Shown: positions 44,493-53,786 of the stretch, piece after piece
Position numbering within the stretch: position 1 is the stretch's first letter
How the letters are laid out: each line of letters starts with the position of its first letter
Notes under the pieces: generated by a model
Database searches by the model: none
Told to the model about the DNA's origin: nothing
What the model saw: the letters and a program-made list of their open reading frames with translations, nothing else
Translations under genes and position numbers: made by a program
Source: Altererythrobacter epoxidivorans
GTDB taxonomy: Bacteria > Pseudomonadota > Alphaproteobacteria > Sphingomonadales > Sphingomonadaceae
Length of the DNA stretch: 64,000 nucleotides
Assembly: GCF_001281485.1 (NCBI RefSeq)
Contig: NZ_CP012669.1
Location: forward strand, 310,001-374,000
Direction: 5' to 3'

Positions 44493-46039
44493 GCGTCGCT
44501 CGCCAGCCTGCGCCAGGCGAGGTCGGCGAATTCGCACAGCAGCGGACGCGTATCGCGCGGGTCGATGATATCCTCGACATTGAAGCGTTCGGCGCTGCGG
44601 AAGGGCGATGTAACCTTGCCGAGCCTTTCCCTGATCGCTTCCAGCTCGGCAGCAGGATCTTCGGCGGCTTCGATCTCCGACTTGTAGGCAACTTCCAGTC
44701 CGCCCGCGATGGGCAGCGATCCCCAGTCGCCCGATGGCCAGCAATAGCGGTACTGGTACCGCTCTGCATTCGACATGGCGCTGCCGGCAATGCCATAGGC
44801 ACGGCGCATCACGATGCTCGCGAGCGGGACGGTCGCCTTGTACACCGCGTTCATCGCCTGCACGCCGTAACGGATCGTGCCCGCCATTTCCGCCTCTCGC
44901 CCGATCATGAAACCGGGATTGTCCACCATGTGGACGATGGGCAGGCGGAACTGGTCGGCCAGTTTGACGAAGCGCTCGACCTTCTCGCTCGATTTCGCAT
45001 CCCAGCTCCCGCCGAGGTAGGAAGGATCGCTGGCGAGGACCGCAACCGGCCACCCGTCGAGCCGGGCGAGGGCGGTGATGCAGGCGCGGCCCCACATGCG
45101 GCCGATTTCGAACACGGTGCCCTTGTCGAAGACGAGATCGAGCGCGCGGCGCATCGAATAGACCTGCTTGTCCTCGCGCGGGACGAGGCTGAGCAGCGCT
45201 TCCTCGCGGCGGTCGGCCGGGTCGCTGCACTCGGCTCGGCGGGCAAGCTGGCCGACGTGCTCGGGCATGAAGGAAAGGAAATGGCGCGCGCGGGCAAAGG
45301 CCTCCGCCTCGCTGCCGACCTCGTCATCGACCACGCCGTTACGGGTGTGGATGCCGCTGCCGCCGAGATCTTCCTTGGCCTGCTGGTGGTCGGTCGAGCC
45401 CTTGTAACTTTCGCCAAGGCCATCGACCACGGCGGGTCCGGCGGCGAAGATCTGGCTGAGGCCCTTCACCATGATCGAATAGTGGCTGGCGACCGTGCGC
45501 GCAGCGCCGAGGCCCGCTGTCGGACCAAGCGCCAACGCCACCACCGGCACTGTGTCGAGGTTTTCGACCACATCGCCCCAGCCCGGGACCGCCGGGATAT
45601 AGGTCGCGCCGATCTGCTCCAGCGTCTTGACCGATCCGCCGCCGCCGGTGCCGTCGATCATGCGGATGATGGGCAGCTTCATTTCGTGCGCCATCTTTTC
45701 CGCCTGCACCATCTTGCGGCTGATCCCGGCGTCTGCCGCGCCGCCGCGAATGGTGAAATCGTCGGCCGTGGCGACCACGGGGCGCCCGCCTATCGTGGCC
45801 TTGCCGAACAGGAAGGGGGCAGGCAGCACGCCGGTCAGTTCGCCGTCCTCGTCGTAAGAGCCGCGCCCCGCGATTTTGCCGATCTCGCGGAAGGAGCCGG
45901 GGTCCACCAGCGCCGCGAGCCGCGCACGGGCGTCCATCTTGCCGCGCGAGTGCTGGCGGCCGACCTTCTCTGGCCCGCCCATCTGCTCCGCCAACCCTTC
46001 GCGACGGCGCAGTTCTTCGAGTTCCCTTTCCCAGGTCAG
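44489..46039 (-). CDS. Acyl-CoA carboxylase, carboxyltransferase (beta) subunit, probable CTG start
   Basis: A carboxyltransferase of about 516 residues of the PccB/MccB type. Signatures are HSRGKMDARARLAALVDPGS, GRPVVATADDFTIRGGAADA, DGTGGGGSV and IGREAEMAGTIRYG. It transfers carboxyl from biotin to an acyl-CoA and pairs with the biotin-bearing subunit at 46851. The first ATG is far inside; TTG 45994 would cut a conserved N-terminal helix. In frame upstream is CTG 46039 (TWERELEELRRREGLAEQ), preceded by GGAGG seven bases away and by a TAG two codons above, so CTG is the likely start. Propionyl-, methylcrotonyl- and acetyl-CoA are all possible substrates. Confidence 0.88.
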   Translation of the reverse strand: MTWERELEELRRREGLAEQMGGPEKVGRQHSRGKMDARARLAALVDPGSFREIGKIAGRGSYDEDGELTGVLPAPFLFGKATIGGRPVVATADDFTIRGGAADAGISRKMVQAEKMAHEMKLPIIRMIDGTGGGGSVKTLEQIGATYIPAVPGWGDVVENLDTVPVVALALGPTAGLGAARTVASHYSIMVKGLSQIFAAGPAVVDGLGESYKGSTDHQQAKEDLGGSGIHTRNGVVDDEVGSEAEAFARARHFLSFMPEHVGQLARRAECSDPADRREEALLSLVPREDKQVYSMRRALDLVFDKGTVFEIGRMWGRACITALARLDGWPVAVLASDPSYLGGSWDAKSSEKVERFVKLADQFRLPIVHMVDNPGFMIGREAEMAGTIRYGVQAMNAVYKATVPLASIVMRRAYGIAGSAMSNAERYQYRYCWPSGDWGSLPIAGGLEVAYKSEIEAAEDPAAELEAIRERLGKVTSPFRSAERFNVEDIIDPRDTRPLLCEFADLAWRRLASDA

Positions 46040-46056
46040 CTGCTATCCTCCCACCA

Positions 46057-46854
46057 ATGCCTTTCCCAGCAACCCTTAGGCTAGCGATGGCCGCGTGGCT
46101 ACTGGTGCCGCTCGCACCAATCGGAGCGGAGCCGGGGCAGGCGAAACCCGTCCAACTGGAACGCGGGGCGCATTTCTACAGCCCGGCGAAAGAGGGGGCG
46201 CTTCCCTTGCTGGTGCTGCTGCCGGGTACTGGCGGCAAGGGAGAGGATTTTCTGGAGGCGCTGAGGCCCGCTGCCGATGCGCAAGACTTTGCGATCCTCG
46301 CACTGTCCCCGCGGTATGGCGGAAATTTCCAGGCGATCGACCGCTTTTTCAACGATTACGAGGCGGGCAGACCCGCAGCGCGCGGCGATTGGCCAAAGCC
46401 CCGTTTCGGCAACGACCGCGATCGGATCATCGCGCTGCTCGACCGGCTGGCAGGGGAGGGGAAAATTGATCCGGCGAAGGTTGGCCTGCTCGGCTTTTCG
46501 CATGGCGGAAGCTATGCGCTGTCTCTAGGCCTCGCGCATCCCGACCGGTTCCGCACGGTGGCGGCGCTGTCGCCCGGCGTTTTCGTGGTCGATGCGGGCG
46601 AGGGGGGCGGACCGGCGGTATTTCTCGCGCATGGCCGGTCCGACGAGCGCCAGCCCTACCGGCGCACCGCCTGCGCCATGACCGCGCGGCTCGCGGTGCT
46701 GGGGAGGCCGGTGGTCTTCCACGGTTTCGATGGCGGGCACGAAATGACCCCGACCGGCCTCGGCGGGGCGCTCATGCATTTTATCTCGGGCGGCGAGCGT
46801 CCGCTCGAGGATGAAATCGAAGGCGCGCGCGAAAGCGACTGCGCGGCGAATTAG
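46057..46854 (+). CDS. Exported alpha/beta hydrolase
   Basis: A protein of 265 residues with an N-terminal signal-like stretch (MPFPATLRLAMAAWLLVPLA). The nucleophile elbow GFSHGGSYA places Ser148; DERQPY (near residue 193) and GGHEMTPTG are the likely acid and histidine. LLVLLPGTGGKGEDF is the oxyanion region of carboxylesterase/phospholipase-like hydrolases. It is transcribed opposite to, and fits exactly between, the two acyl-CoA carboxylase genes. The substrate is unknown. Confidence 0.78.
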   Translation: MPFPATLRLAMAAWLLVPLAPIGAEPGQAKPVQLERGAHFYSPAKEGALPLLVLLPGTGGKGEDFLEALRPAADAQDFAILALSPRYGGNFQAIDRFFNDYEAGRPAARGDWPKPRFGNDRDRIIALLDRLAGEGKIDPAKVGLLGFSHGGSYALSLGLAHPDRFRTVAALSPGVFVVDAGEGGGPAVFLAHGRSDERQPYRRTACAMTARLAVLGRPVVFHGFDGGHEMTPTGLGGALMHFISGGERPLEDEIEGARESDCAAN

Positions 46855-48719
46855 TCCTCCGCCGGCTCCACCACGCACAGCACCGCCTCGACCTGCACCT
46901 GGCTCCCCGCGCTGGCGGAAAGTTCGGTGACGGTCCCGTCGAAGGGGGCGGTGAGCGCGTGCTCCATCTTCATCGCCTCCAGCACCATCAGGCGCTGGCC
47001 AGCGGTGACCGCATCGCCCTCGGCCACATCGACCGCGATGACCTTGCCCGGCATCGGCGCGAGGATCGCGCCGTCGGCTGCGGAATGATGTCCCGAGCCG
47101 CGTACCTGCCGCTCGAAGACGAAGCTTTGCCCATCGGCGAATACAACTGCCCTCGCGGCATCGACAAAACCGGTGGCCACATCTTCCGCCATTGCTTGCG
47201 CTGCGCTCACCTTTCTTGTCTCGCCCTTGTGCGTGAGCGTGGTCGTCAGCACACCTTGGGCATTCAGACGCAGGCCGATGGGCAGGTCCTCGTGTTCCTC
47301 TGTCTCTGCCAGCGCGATGAAATCGGCCGCATTCTGCCAGATCGTTTCGTTGGCAACGTCGCTGGTAACCAGGGTTTCGATCTTGGCTTCGATGAAGCCA
47401 GTGTCGAGCTTGGCCTCTTCAAAATCCGCATCGCGCAGGCAGTTGGCGATGAATGCGGCGTTGGTCTTGACCGGCCAGATTTCGACTCCCTCGGCGATTT
47501 CGGCGAGCTGGTCGATGGCTTCGCTGCGGTTCTCGCCCCACACGACCAGCTTGGCGACCATCGGATCGTAGAAGGGCGAGATCATGTCGCCTTCCTCAAC
47601 GCCAGTTTCGATCCTGCCTTCAACGCCGAGATCGAAATGTTCGAGGCGTCCCGTCGATGGCAGGAACCCCGCAACCGTGTCTTCGGCATAGAGGCGCGCC
47701 TCGATCGCATGGCCGTCGATGAAGAGCTCGTCCTGCTTCAGCGGGATCGGCTCGCCGCTGGCGACGCGGAGCTGCCATTCAACCAGGTCCACCCCGGTGA
47801 TTTCCTCGGTCACTGGGTGTTCGACCTGCAGCCGCGTGTTCATTTCCATGAAGAAGATGCGGTCGGCGCGCAGGCCCTCGCTGGCATCGGCGATGAACTC
47901 GATCGTGCCCGCGCCCTCGTAATCGACCGCTTTCGCCGCGCGCACGGCGGCGGCGCAGATTTCCTCGCGGGTCGCTTCGTCCATGCCCGGCGCAGGGGCT
48001 TCCTCTATCACCTTCTGGTGGCGGCGCTGGAGCGAGCAGTCGCGTTCGAACAGGTGGACGACATTGCCGTGGCTGTCGCCGAAGACCTGCACCTCGATAT
48101 GGCGGGGCGAGGTGATCCACTTTTCGAGCAGCACCTCGTCGTTGGAGAAGCTGGCCTTGGCTTCGCGCCGGCAGCTTTCCAGCGCGGCTTCGAAGTCCGC
48201 CGCCGCGTCGACCTTGCGCATCCCCTTGCCGCCGCCGCCCGCGACCGCCTTGATGAGGACTGGGTAGCCGATGGCGTCGGCTTCTTGCTTGAGGCGCTCA
48301 ACCGACTGGTCCTCGCCTTCATAGCCCGGCGTCACGGGGACACCTGCCGCGCGCATAAGCTTTTTGGCCGCGTCCTTGAGACCCATCGCCTCGATGCTCG
48401 ACGGCTTCGGCCCGACCCAGATCAGGCCCGCGTCGATCACCGCCTGCGCGAAACCGGCGTTCTCCGACAGAAAGCCGTAGCCAGGGTGGATGGCTTCGGC
48501 GCCGGTCTGCTTGGCCGCAGCGATGATCTTCTCGCCAACGAGATAGCTCGCGGCAGCGGGCGAGGGCCCAATATGCACCGCCTCGTCGGCTTGCCGCACA
48601 TGCAGCGCCTTGGCATCGGCGTCCGAATAGACCGCGACCGTGGCGATCCCCATTTCGCGCGCGGTGCGGATGATGCGGCAGGCGATCTCGCCGCGATTGG
48701 CGATGAGAAGCTTCTTCAT
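46851..48719 (-). CDS. Acyl-CoA carboxylase, biotin carboxylase and biotin carrier (alpha) subunit
   Basis: A protein of 622 residues. The biotin carboxylase domain starts MKKLLIANRGEIACRIIRT, with the ATP-grasp GGGGKGMRKV and FFEMNTRLQVEHPVTE-like FMEMNTRLQVEHPVTEEITG. The C-terminal biotinyl domain has the biotin lysine K584 in EAMKMEH. It carboxylates biotin with ATP and bicarbonate for the beta subunit at 44489. An in-frame ATG at 48722 overlaps the preceding stop by ATGA and may be used instead. Confidence 0.93.
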   Translation of the reverse strand: MKKLLIANRGEIACRIIRTAREMGIATVAVYSDADAKALHVRQADEAVHIGPSPAAASYLVGEKIIAAAKQTGAEAIHPGYGFLSENAGFAQAVIDAGLIWVGPKPSSIEAMGLKDAAKKLMRAAGVPVTPGYEGEDQSVERLKQEADAIGYPVLIKAVAGGGGKGMRKVDAAADFEAALESCRREAKASFSNDEVLLEKWITSPRHIEVQVFGDSHGNVVHLFERDCSLQRRHQKVIEEAPAPGMDEATREEICAAAVRAAKAVDYEGAGTIEFIADASEGLRADRIFFMEMNTRLQVEHPVTEEITGVDLVEWQLRVASGEPIPLKQDELFIDGHAIEARLYAEDTVAGFLPSTGRLEHFDLGVEGRIETGVEEGDMISPFYDPMVAKLVVWGENRSEAIDQLAEIAEGVEIWPVKTNAAFIANCLRDADFEEAKLDTGFIEAKIETLVTSDVANETIWQNAADFIALAETEEHEDLPIGLRLNAQGVLTTTLTHKGETRKVSAAQAMAEDVATGFVDAARAVVFADGQSFVFERQVRGSGHHSAADGAILAPMPGKVIAVDVAEGDAVTAGQRLMVLEAMKMEHALTAPFDGTVTELSASAGSQVQVEAVLCVVEPAED

Positions 48720-49216
48720 CATTCTGCGGGCAACCAGTTTACGCCCACCGCCGCGCACCTATCGGGTGCGACCATGGTGAAGCTGACATTTCCGACTTTC
48801 CAGCTGCCGTCGTCCATTTTCACCATCGAAAGCGAGTTCACGCCGCAATGCGTCAGCTTGCCGTTCCAAGTGAAGGAGTACGGCCCCCAGACTTGCGCCA
48901 TGTCGCCACTGACCAGCACGTGATCGTAACGCATCGATTCTTCGTAATCGGCGGAACGCTTGCCCCAGTTTTCGAGGTGCTTTGTGACGGGGATGATATC
49001 GACGCGCGGCTTGGCGGGATCGGTTTCGTTATGCACAAAAATCACCGCTTCGGGGATGATATGTTCGGCGAGAGCCGAGCGGTCCGAATTGGCGATCGCG
49101 TCCATGAACGCGTTGGCACCGGCGATTACCGCCTGCTCCTGGCTGACGCTGACATCGGCAGCAAGCGGCGCGGCGGAAGCAAGCGCAAGGCCTGCGAAAA
49201 TGGGGATTCCTCTCAT
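48719..49216 (-). CDS. Exported NTF2-like (SnoaL/DUF4440-like) protein
   Basis: A protein of 165 residues with a signal peptide (MRGIPIFAGLALASAAPLAA). The mature part has the cone-shaped NTF2 fold pattern: AVIAGANAFMDAIANSDRSA, then MAQVWGPYSFTWNGKLTHCG and KMDDGSWKVGNVSF. Such proteins may be enzymes or binding proteins; nothing fixes a role here. It overlaps the carboxylase alpha subunit downstream. Confidence 0.75.
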   Translation of the reverse strand: MRGIPIFAGLALASAAPLAADVSVSQEQAVIAGANAFMDAIANSDRSALAEHIIPEAVIFVHNETDPAKPRVDIIPVTKHLENWGKRSADYEESMRYDHVLVSGDMAQVWGPYSFTWNGKLTHCGVNSLSMVKMDDGSWKVGNVSFTMVAPDRCAAVGVNWLPAE

Positions 49217-49278
49217 GGCGCTGTGGCTAGGCGCTGGCGCTTCGCATCGCAAGCTTTGGCGCGGCTGATTTTACCGTC

Positions 49279-50376
49279 TCAGGCCTCGTCGGGCAGCGGT
49301 GTCATGGGTGGCGGAGCTATGGCACCCGCCATCCGCACGTCGATCAGGATATCGCCGCGCGTCCATTCGGGCGCGTCGTCAGGCGGACGCGGCGTGTTTC
49401 GAAGCGCTTCGAAGAATGCACTGGCGATCATGCGCAGCTTGTCCCAGCTCGAAACCACGACGCGCTGGTTCCACGCCTCGCGGCCGCGCCGACGGACGGT
49501 GTAGCCGATCTCGCCATAGATATTGGCAGCGGACAGGATCGCCCAGCGGCTGCGGAACGGCAGCCCGACTGTGCCGAGACGTGCCATCTTCAGGTGGCGG
49601 TCCATCCGCACGACGAGCCTGTTGGCGAGTTCGGCCACTTCCCAGCGATGATGCGGCTTCATCAGCTGGCCCGGCTCGATATCCTGTTCTGCCAGCCACT
49701 CCATCGGAAGGTAGCAGCGATCGGCAGCATCGTCTTCGTCGAGGTCGCGGGCGATATTGGCAAGCTGGAAGGCAAGGCCGAGATCGCATGCGCGGTCGAG
49801 CGTTTCGCTGTCCCCGCTCGGCACGCCCATGACCTGCGCCATCATGACGCCGACTGCGCCGGCAACGTGGTAACAGTAGCGGGCAAGATCGGCCTCGGTC
49901 CGGGGTCGCCAGCCTGCAGCATCCAGTTCGAAGCCCATGATGACGTCTTCTGCCATTTCCATGGTCAGCCCGCATTCGCTCGCCACTTGCCCGAAGGCGT
50001 CGAATGCTACGTCGGCTGTGGGTTCCCCATCGAGCGCGCGTCGCGTGAGCACGCGGATTGCCTTGACCCTGTCGGCGAGATTGGACTGGCTGCCCAGCGT
50101 CCCGCCCAGTTCCTGCCCGTCGGCAATGTCGTCGCAGCGGCGGCACCAGGCATAGAGCATCCAGACGCGTTCGCGGGTTGCCTTGTCGAACAGCAAGCTG
50201 GCGCTGGCAAAGCTCTTCGAACCCGCCGCGATCATGTCATAACTTTTCACGACCAGCGCGCCGCGATCTCGCCCGCCGCCGGCGCGGCGTATGGTCGGGC
50301 GCAGGATGCGCGAAGGGGCCAGCAGGCGGGGGCCGATCTTGCGCGGCGGTCGGGGACGTGCGCCGTTAGAGGTCAT
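49279..50376 (-). CDS. crtB: Phytoene synthase
   Basis: A protein of 365 residues that condenses two GGPP to phytoene, the first carotenoid step. Visible are SYDMIAAGSKSFASASLLF, the first Asp-rich motif YAWCRRCDDIADG, LGLAFQLANIARDLDEDDAA (the second Asp-rich motif) and YLPMEWLAEQDIE. The first about 40 residues are basic and lie before the conserved region, so a shorter start near 50245 is possible; 50376 is used because it overlaps the preceding stop as is usual here. Confidence 0.95.
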   Translation of the reverse strand: MTSNGARPRPPRKIGPRLLAPSRILRPTIRRAGGGRDRGALVVKSYDMIAAGSKSFASASLLFDKATRERVWMLYAWCRRCDDIADGQELGGTLGSQSNLADRVKAIRVLTRRALDGEPTADVAFDAFGQVASECGLTMEMAEDVIMGFELDAAGWRPRTEADLARYCYHVAGAVGVMMAQVMGVPSGDSETLDRACDLGLAFQLANIARDLDEDDAADRCYLPMEWLAEQDIEPGQLMKPHHRWEVAELANRLVVRMDRHLKMARLGTVGLPFRSRWAILSAANIYGEIGYTVRRRGREAWNQRVVVSSWDKLRMIASAFFEALRNTPRPPDDAPEWTRGDILIDVRMAGAIAPPPMTPLPDEA

Positions 50377-50959
50377 CGGCCTTCATGCGGAAGATCGGGG
50401 TGTGCGGCTCGTAGCTTGCCATTTTTTCAAGCAGGTCGGGCATGGTGTCCGCCGCGATCAGGATGCCCTGATGGGCCGGGCGGACGAAACCGACCTGCGC
50501 CATCTTGGCATTGAAAGCGATCAATTCGTCGTAGAAACCAAATGCGTTGAGCAGGCCTACCGGCTTCTGGTGATAGCCGAGCTGCGCCCAGCTCATTGCC
50601 TCCCACAATTCATCCATCGTGCCGACACCGCCGGGGATGGTCACGAAACCGTCCGACAGGTCGGTAAAGCGCTGCTTGCGCTCGTGCATTCCGGAAACGG
50701 TGTAAAGTTCGGTGCAGTCGTGATTGGCGACTTCGGAATTGGCGAGCGCGTCGGGGATGACGCCGATCACTTCACCGCCTGCATCGAGCGCGCCCTTCGC
50801 GACCGCGCCCATCAGGCCCAGCCTGCCGCCGCCATAAACCACGCCGATGCCGCGCTCTGCCAGGGCAGACCCGACATGGGCGGCTAGTTCGAGATAGCGC
50901 GGATCTTCGGGCGAAGCCGATCCGCAATAGACGGCGAGGCGTTTCATGGTGCTGGTCAT
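50366..50959 (-). CDS. LOG-family (TIGR00730) Rossmann-fold protein
   Basis: A protein of 197 residues: LAVYCGSASPEDPRYLELAA, VYGGGRLGLMGAVAKGALD and the catalytic PGGVGTMDELWEAMSWAQ with the PGGxGTxxE motif. The family hydrolyses nucleoside 5'-monophosphates such as cytokinin riboside phosphate to base and ribose phosphate. It lies inside the carotenoid operon, overlapping crtI by ATGA and crtB by 11 bases, with no obvious metabolic link. Confidence 0.92.
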   Translation of the reverse strand: MTSTMKRLAVYCGSASPEDPRYLELAAHVGSALAERGIGVVYGGGRLGLMGAVAKGALDAGGEVIGVIPDALANSEVANHDCTELYTVSGMHERKQRFTDLSDGFVTIPGGVGTMDELWEAMSWAQLGYHQKPVGLLNAFGFYDELIAFNAKMAQVGFVRPAHQGILIAADTMPDLLEKMASYEPHTPIFRMKADDL

Positions 50960-52527
50960 CCGGCCGCCTTTACCGCCAAATCCTTCAGCATCAATCCTGC
51001 GGTTGCCTTGGCGCTGCCGACAACGCCCGGAATGCCTGCGCCCGGGTGCGTGCCCGCGCCGACGAGGTAGAAATTGTCGATCACATCGTCGCGGTTGTGG
51101 CCGCGGAACCACGCGCTCTGCGTCAGCACGGGTTCGAGGCTGAAGGCGCTGCCGAGATGCGCGTTTAGATCGAGGCTGAAATCCTTCGGCGCATAGTGGA
51201 ACTTGGTCACGATGCGGTCGTGGATGTCGGGGATCAGCCTGCGGCCGACCTCGTCGAGGATGCGCTTTTCCAGCATCGGGCCGATCTGTTCCCAATCCAC
51301 CGCCAGCTTGCCCATGTGCGCGACGGGGACGAGCGCATAGAAAGTGCTCTTGCCCTTCGGCGCCATGGACGGATCGGTGACGGTGGGATGGTGCAGGTAG
51401 ATGGAGAAATCCTGCGGCAGGACGCCGTGTTCGTAAATATCTTCGAGCAGGCCCTTATAGCGCGGACCGAACAGGATCATGTGGTGCGGGATGCCGGGCC
51501 AGGTGCCTTCCAGCCCGAAATGGACCACGAACAGTGAAGGGCTGAAGCTCTTCTTCGCCAGCGAATGCGAATAGCTCTGGCCGCGCTTCGTCTTGCCGAG
51601 AAGATCGCGGTAGGAGTGCATGATGTCGGCGTTCGAAGCGACCGCATCGAAGCGTTGCTTCCAACCGCTCTGCGTTTCGACATCGGTCGCACGATTGCCG
51701 ATCGTGTGCACCTCGACCACCGGATCGCCGACCCGCATCGTGCCGCCCAGCCGTTCGAAATGGCGGACCATCCCGGCGATGAGGCGGTTCGTGCCGCCGC
51801 GTGTCCACCACACGCCGCCATCCTTCTCAAGCTTGTGGATCAGGGCGTAGATCGCGCTGGTCTTCATCGGATTGCCGCCGACCAGCAGCGTATGGAAAGA
51901 GAGTGCCTCGCGCAGCTTCTCGCTCTTCACGAAGCTCGACACCATCGAATAGACGCTGCGCCACGCCTGCTTCTTGGCAAGGGCCGGAGCCGCCTTGATC
52001 ATCGACTTGAAGTCGAGAAACGGCACATGGCCGAGCTTGACGTAACCCTCCTCGTAAACCCCTGCCGAATAGTCGAGGAATTGCTGGTAACCTGCGACAT
52101 CTTCCGGATTGAGCTTGGCGATTTCCGAGAACAGCTGGTCCTCGTCGTTCGAGTAATCGAAATTGGTACCGTCGGGCCAGTTGAGGCGATAGAACGGCAT
52201 GACCTTCATCAATTCGACGTCTTCGCCCATGTCGTGACCTGACAGCCGCCACAGCTCCTTCAGGCAATCGGGATCGGTTACGACCGTGGGGCCGCCATCG
52301 AAGGTGAATCCGTCCTTTTCCCAGAAATAGGCGCGGCCGCCCGGCTTGTCGCGAGCCTCGATCACGGTCGTGGCAATGCCTGCCGATTGCAGCCGGATGG
52401 CGAGGGCCATGCCGCCAAAGCCGGAACCGATCACGCAGGCGGTCTTGCCGTCATAGAGGTGCGTTTCGACCGGATTGCCGGCGACATCGACTTTGGGAAG
52501 GAACGAGGGGGATGTGTCAGTAGTCAT
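50956..52527 (-). CDS. crtI: Phytoene desaturase
   Basis: A flavoprotein of 523 residues that converts phytoene to lycopene. The FAD-binding motif is ACVIGSGFGGMALAIRLQSA with the acceptor acid in VIEARDKPGGRAYFW. The C-terminal bacterial desaturase signature is in NFYLVGAGTHPGAGIPGVVG. It follows crtY by six bases and overlaps the LOG-like gene. Confidence 0.97.
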   Translation of the reverse strand: MTTDTSPSFLPKVDVAGNPVETHLYDGKTACVIGSGFGGMALAIRLQSAGIATTVIEARDKPGGRAYFWEKDGFTFDGGPTVVTDPDCLKELWRLSGHDMGEDVELMKVMPFYRLNWPDGTNFDYSNDEDQLFSEIAKLNPEDVAGYQQFLDYSAGVYEEGYVKLGHVPFLDFKSMIKAAPALAKKQAWRSVYSMVSSFVKSEKLREALSFHTLLVGGNPMKTSAIYALIHKLEKDGGVWWTRGGTNRLIAGMVRHFERLGGTMRVGDPVVEVHTIGNRATDVETQSGWKQRFDAVASNADIMHSYRDLLGKTKRGQSYSHSLAKKSFSPSLFVVHFGLEGTWPGIPHHMILFGPRYKGLLEDIYEHGVLPQDFSIYLHHPTVTDPSMAPKGKSTFYALVPVAHMGKLAVDWEQIGPMLEKRILDEVGRRLIPDIHDRIVTKFHYAPKDFSLDLNAHLGSAFSLEPVLTQSAWFRGHNRDDVIDNFYLVGAGTHPGAGIPGVVGSAKATAGLMLKDLAVKAAG

Positions 52528-52533
52528 TGCTTT

Positions 52534-53730
52534 TCATTTCCGGATCAGCGGTTTGCCGCTGGCTGCAAGCGCGCTGATTGCGCGCCCGATGGGGACGGGC
52601 GGCTTGCCGACCAGTATGCGCAATCGGTCGAGGAAGGTCGAGCGCGCCGCGTAGAATCTTTCGATCAGTGACCCCGAGAGCGTGTAGAACCTCTCGAAAA
52701 TGTTTACTCGGCGATGCGGTTCCGCCGCCTGGAACAGCATCCGGCCAAGCTGGCGGTAGAAGCCGGTTTGTCGCCAGTGCCTGCGGGCACGGGCATCGCA
52801 GAACGCCGCGAGGTGGTGCCCTGTCAGGTCGGCTTCAGCCGCGATGGCCAGCGCATTTTCGACCGCGGTCGGCAGCGTATAGCTGGTGAGGGGGTGCCAG
52901 AATCCGCCGCGCACGCCCGCTCGTGCCACGCCCGGCTCGCGACCGGCATCGAGATAGGCAGCGAAATTCCCACCCGTGACCACCGGCAGGATGCCTGTTT
53001 CATGGCCGATCAACTCGCCGGCCCAGCCATGCCTGCGGCAATACTGGTCGATCCGCGACGACAATGCGCTGCGGTCGAGCTGCGGGTCGTCCGCGTAATA
53101 GGTATCCTCGATGAACAGCTCGTCTGCGCCCAGCGGCAGGACATAGACGAAGCGGTAGGCGCCGCCATTTCCGGCAGGTGCCACCTGGTCGACGCTCGCA
53201 TCCATGATGACCGGCCGTTCAAGGCCGTGCGGCTCTGCCGTGCGCATGTGCCGGCCTAGGAATATCTGCCATCCGCCCGAAAGGTGTTCGCCGGGCTCGA
53301 AATCGCGGCAATCGATGACCGCGCGTGCCGGTATCCGTTCGCCGCCCTCGCATGTCACGCCCTCTGCATCGAGACGTGCCACAGCTGTCTTCAGCCTGAT
53401 CGCGTCCGGCGGCAAAAGGCGCATCAGGCCGGCGTGATAGTCGGCGCTGGCCAGCGAGCGGTAGGGCGTCGATAGGGTGCGTCGATAGCGCGGGAATTCG
53501 ACCTCGTAGCCCTTGTCCCATTCGACCTTGCGAATCGGTTTGAGCAGGGCGCGGCCTTCGGCTGAAAGATCGCTGTCGAACCAGCTCCACCTGTGGTTTC
53601 CCCCCAGCGTCTCGCCACGTTCCAGCAGCGCGAGACGCAGATCGGGACGCTTACGGTGCAGGGCGAGCGCGATCAGGCCACCAGCCAGGCCGCCACCGAC
53701 AATTGCCAAATCGACCATGCGCCCGTTCAT
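52534..53730 (-). CDS. crtY: Lycopene beta-cyclase
   Basis: A protein of 398 residues that closes both ends of lycopene to beta-carotene. The N-terminal motif is VDLAIVGGGLAGGLIALALH with ERGETLGGNHRWSWFDSD, and GFWHPLTSYTLPTAVENALA is the cyclase's conserved region. The start at 53730 (MNGRMVDL) is used; ATG 53718 is possible. It is the first gene of crtY-crtI-LOG-crtB. crtZ, crtW and crtE are not in the window. Confidence 0.95.
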   Translation of the reverse strand: MNGRMVDLAIVGGGLAGGLIALALHRKRPDLRLALLERGETLGGNHRWSWFDSDLSAEGRALLKPIRKVEWDKGYEVEFPRYRRTLSTPYRSLASADYHAGLMRLLPPDAIRLKTAVARLDAEGVTCEGGERIPARAVIDCRDFEPGEHLSGGWQIFLGRHMRTAEPHGLERPVIMDASVDQVAPAGNGGAYRFVYVLPLGADELFIEDTYYADDPQLDRSALSSRIDQYCRRHGWAGELIGHETGILPVVTGGNFAAYLDAGREPGVARAGVRGGFWHPLTSYTLPTAVENALAIAAEADLTGHHLAAFCDARARRHWRQTGFYRQLGRMLFQAAEPHRRVNIFERFYTLSGSLIERFYAARSTFLDRLRILVGKPPVPIGRAISALAASGKPLIRK

Positions 53731-53786
53731 CGATAACGGTCGTAGGCGAGTGGGGGCAGGGGGGCAATCACCTTGACTGCGGGGCG

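Noticed and set aside
42975..45230. 751-codon reverse reading frame spanning dinB, the MFS gene and the carboxylase
   Set aside because: It crosses three well-supported genes out of frame and has no coherent domain.
46959..48923. 654-codon forward reading frame opposite the biotin carboxylase gene
   Set aside because: High-GC antisense frame. The reverse strand holds a complete biotin carboxylase with all motifs.
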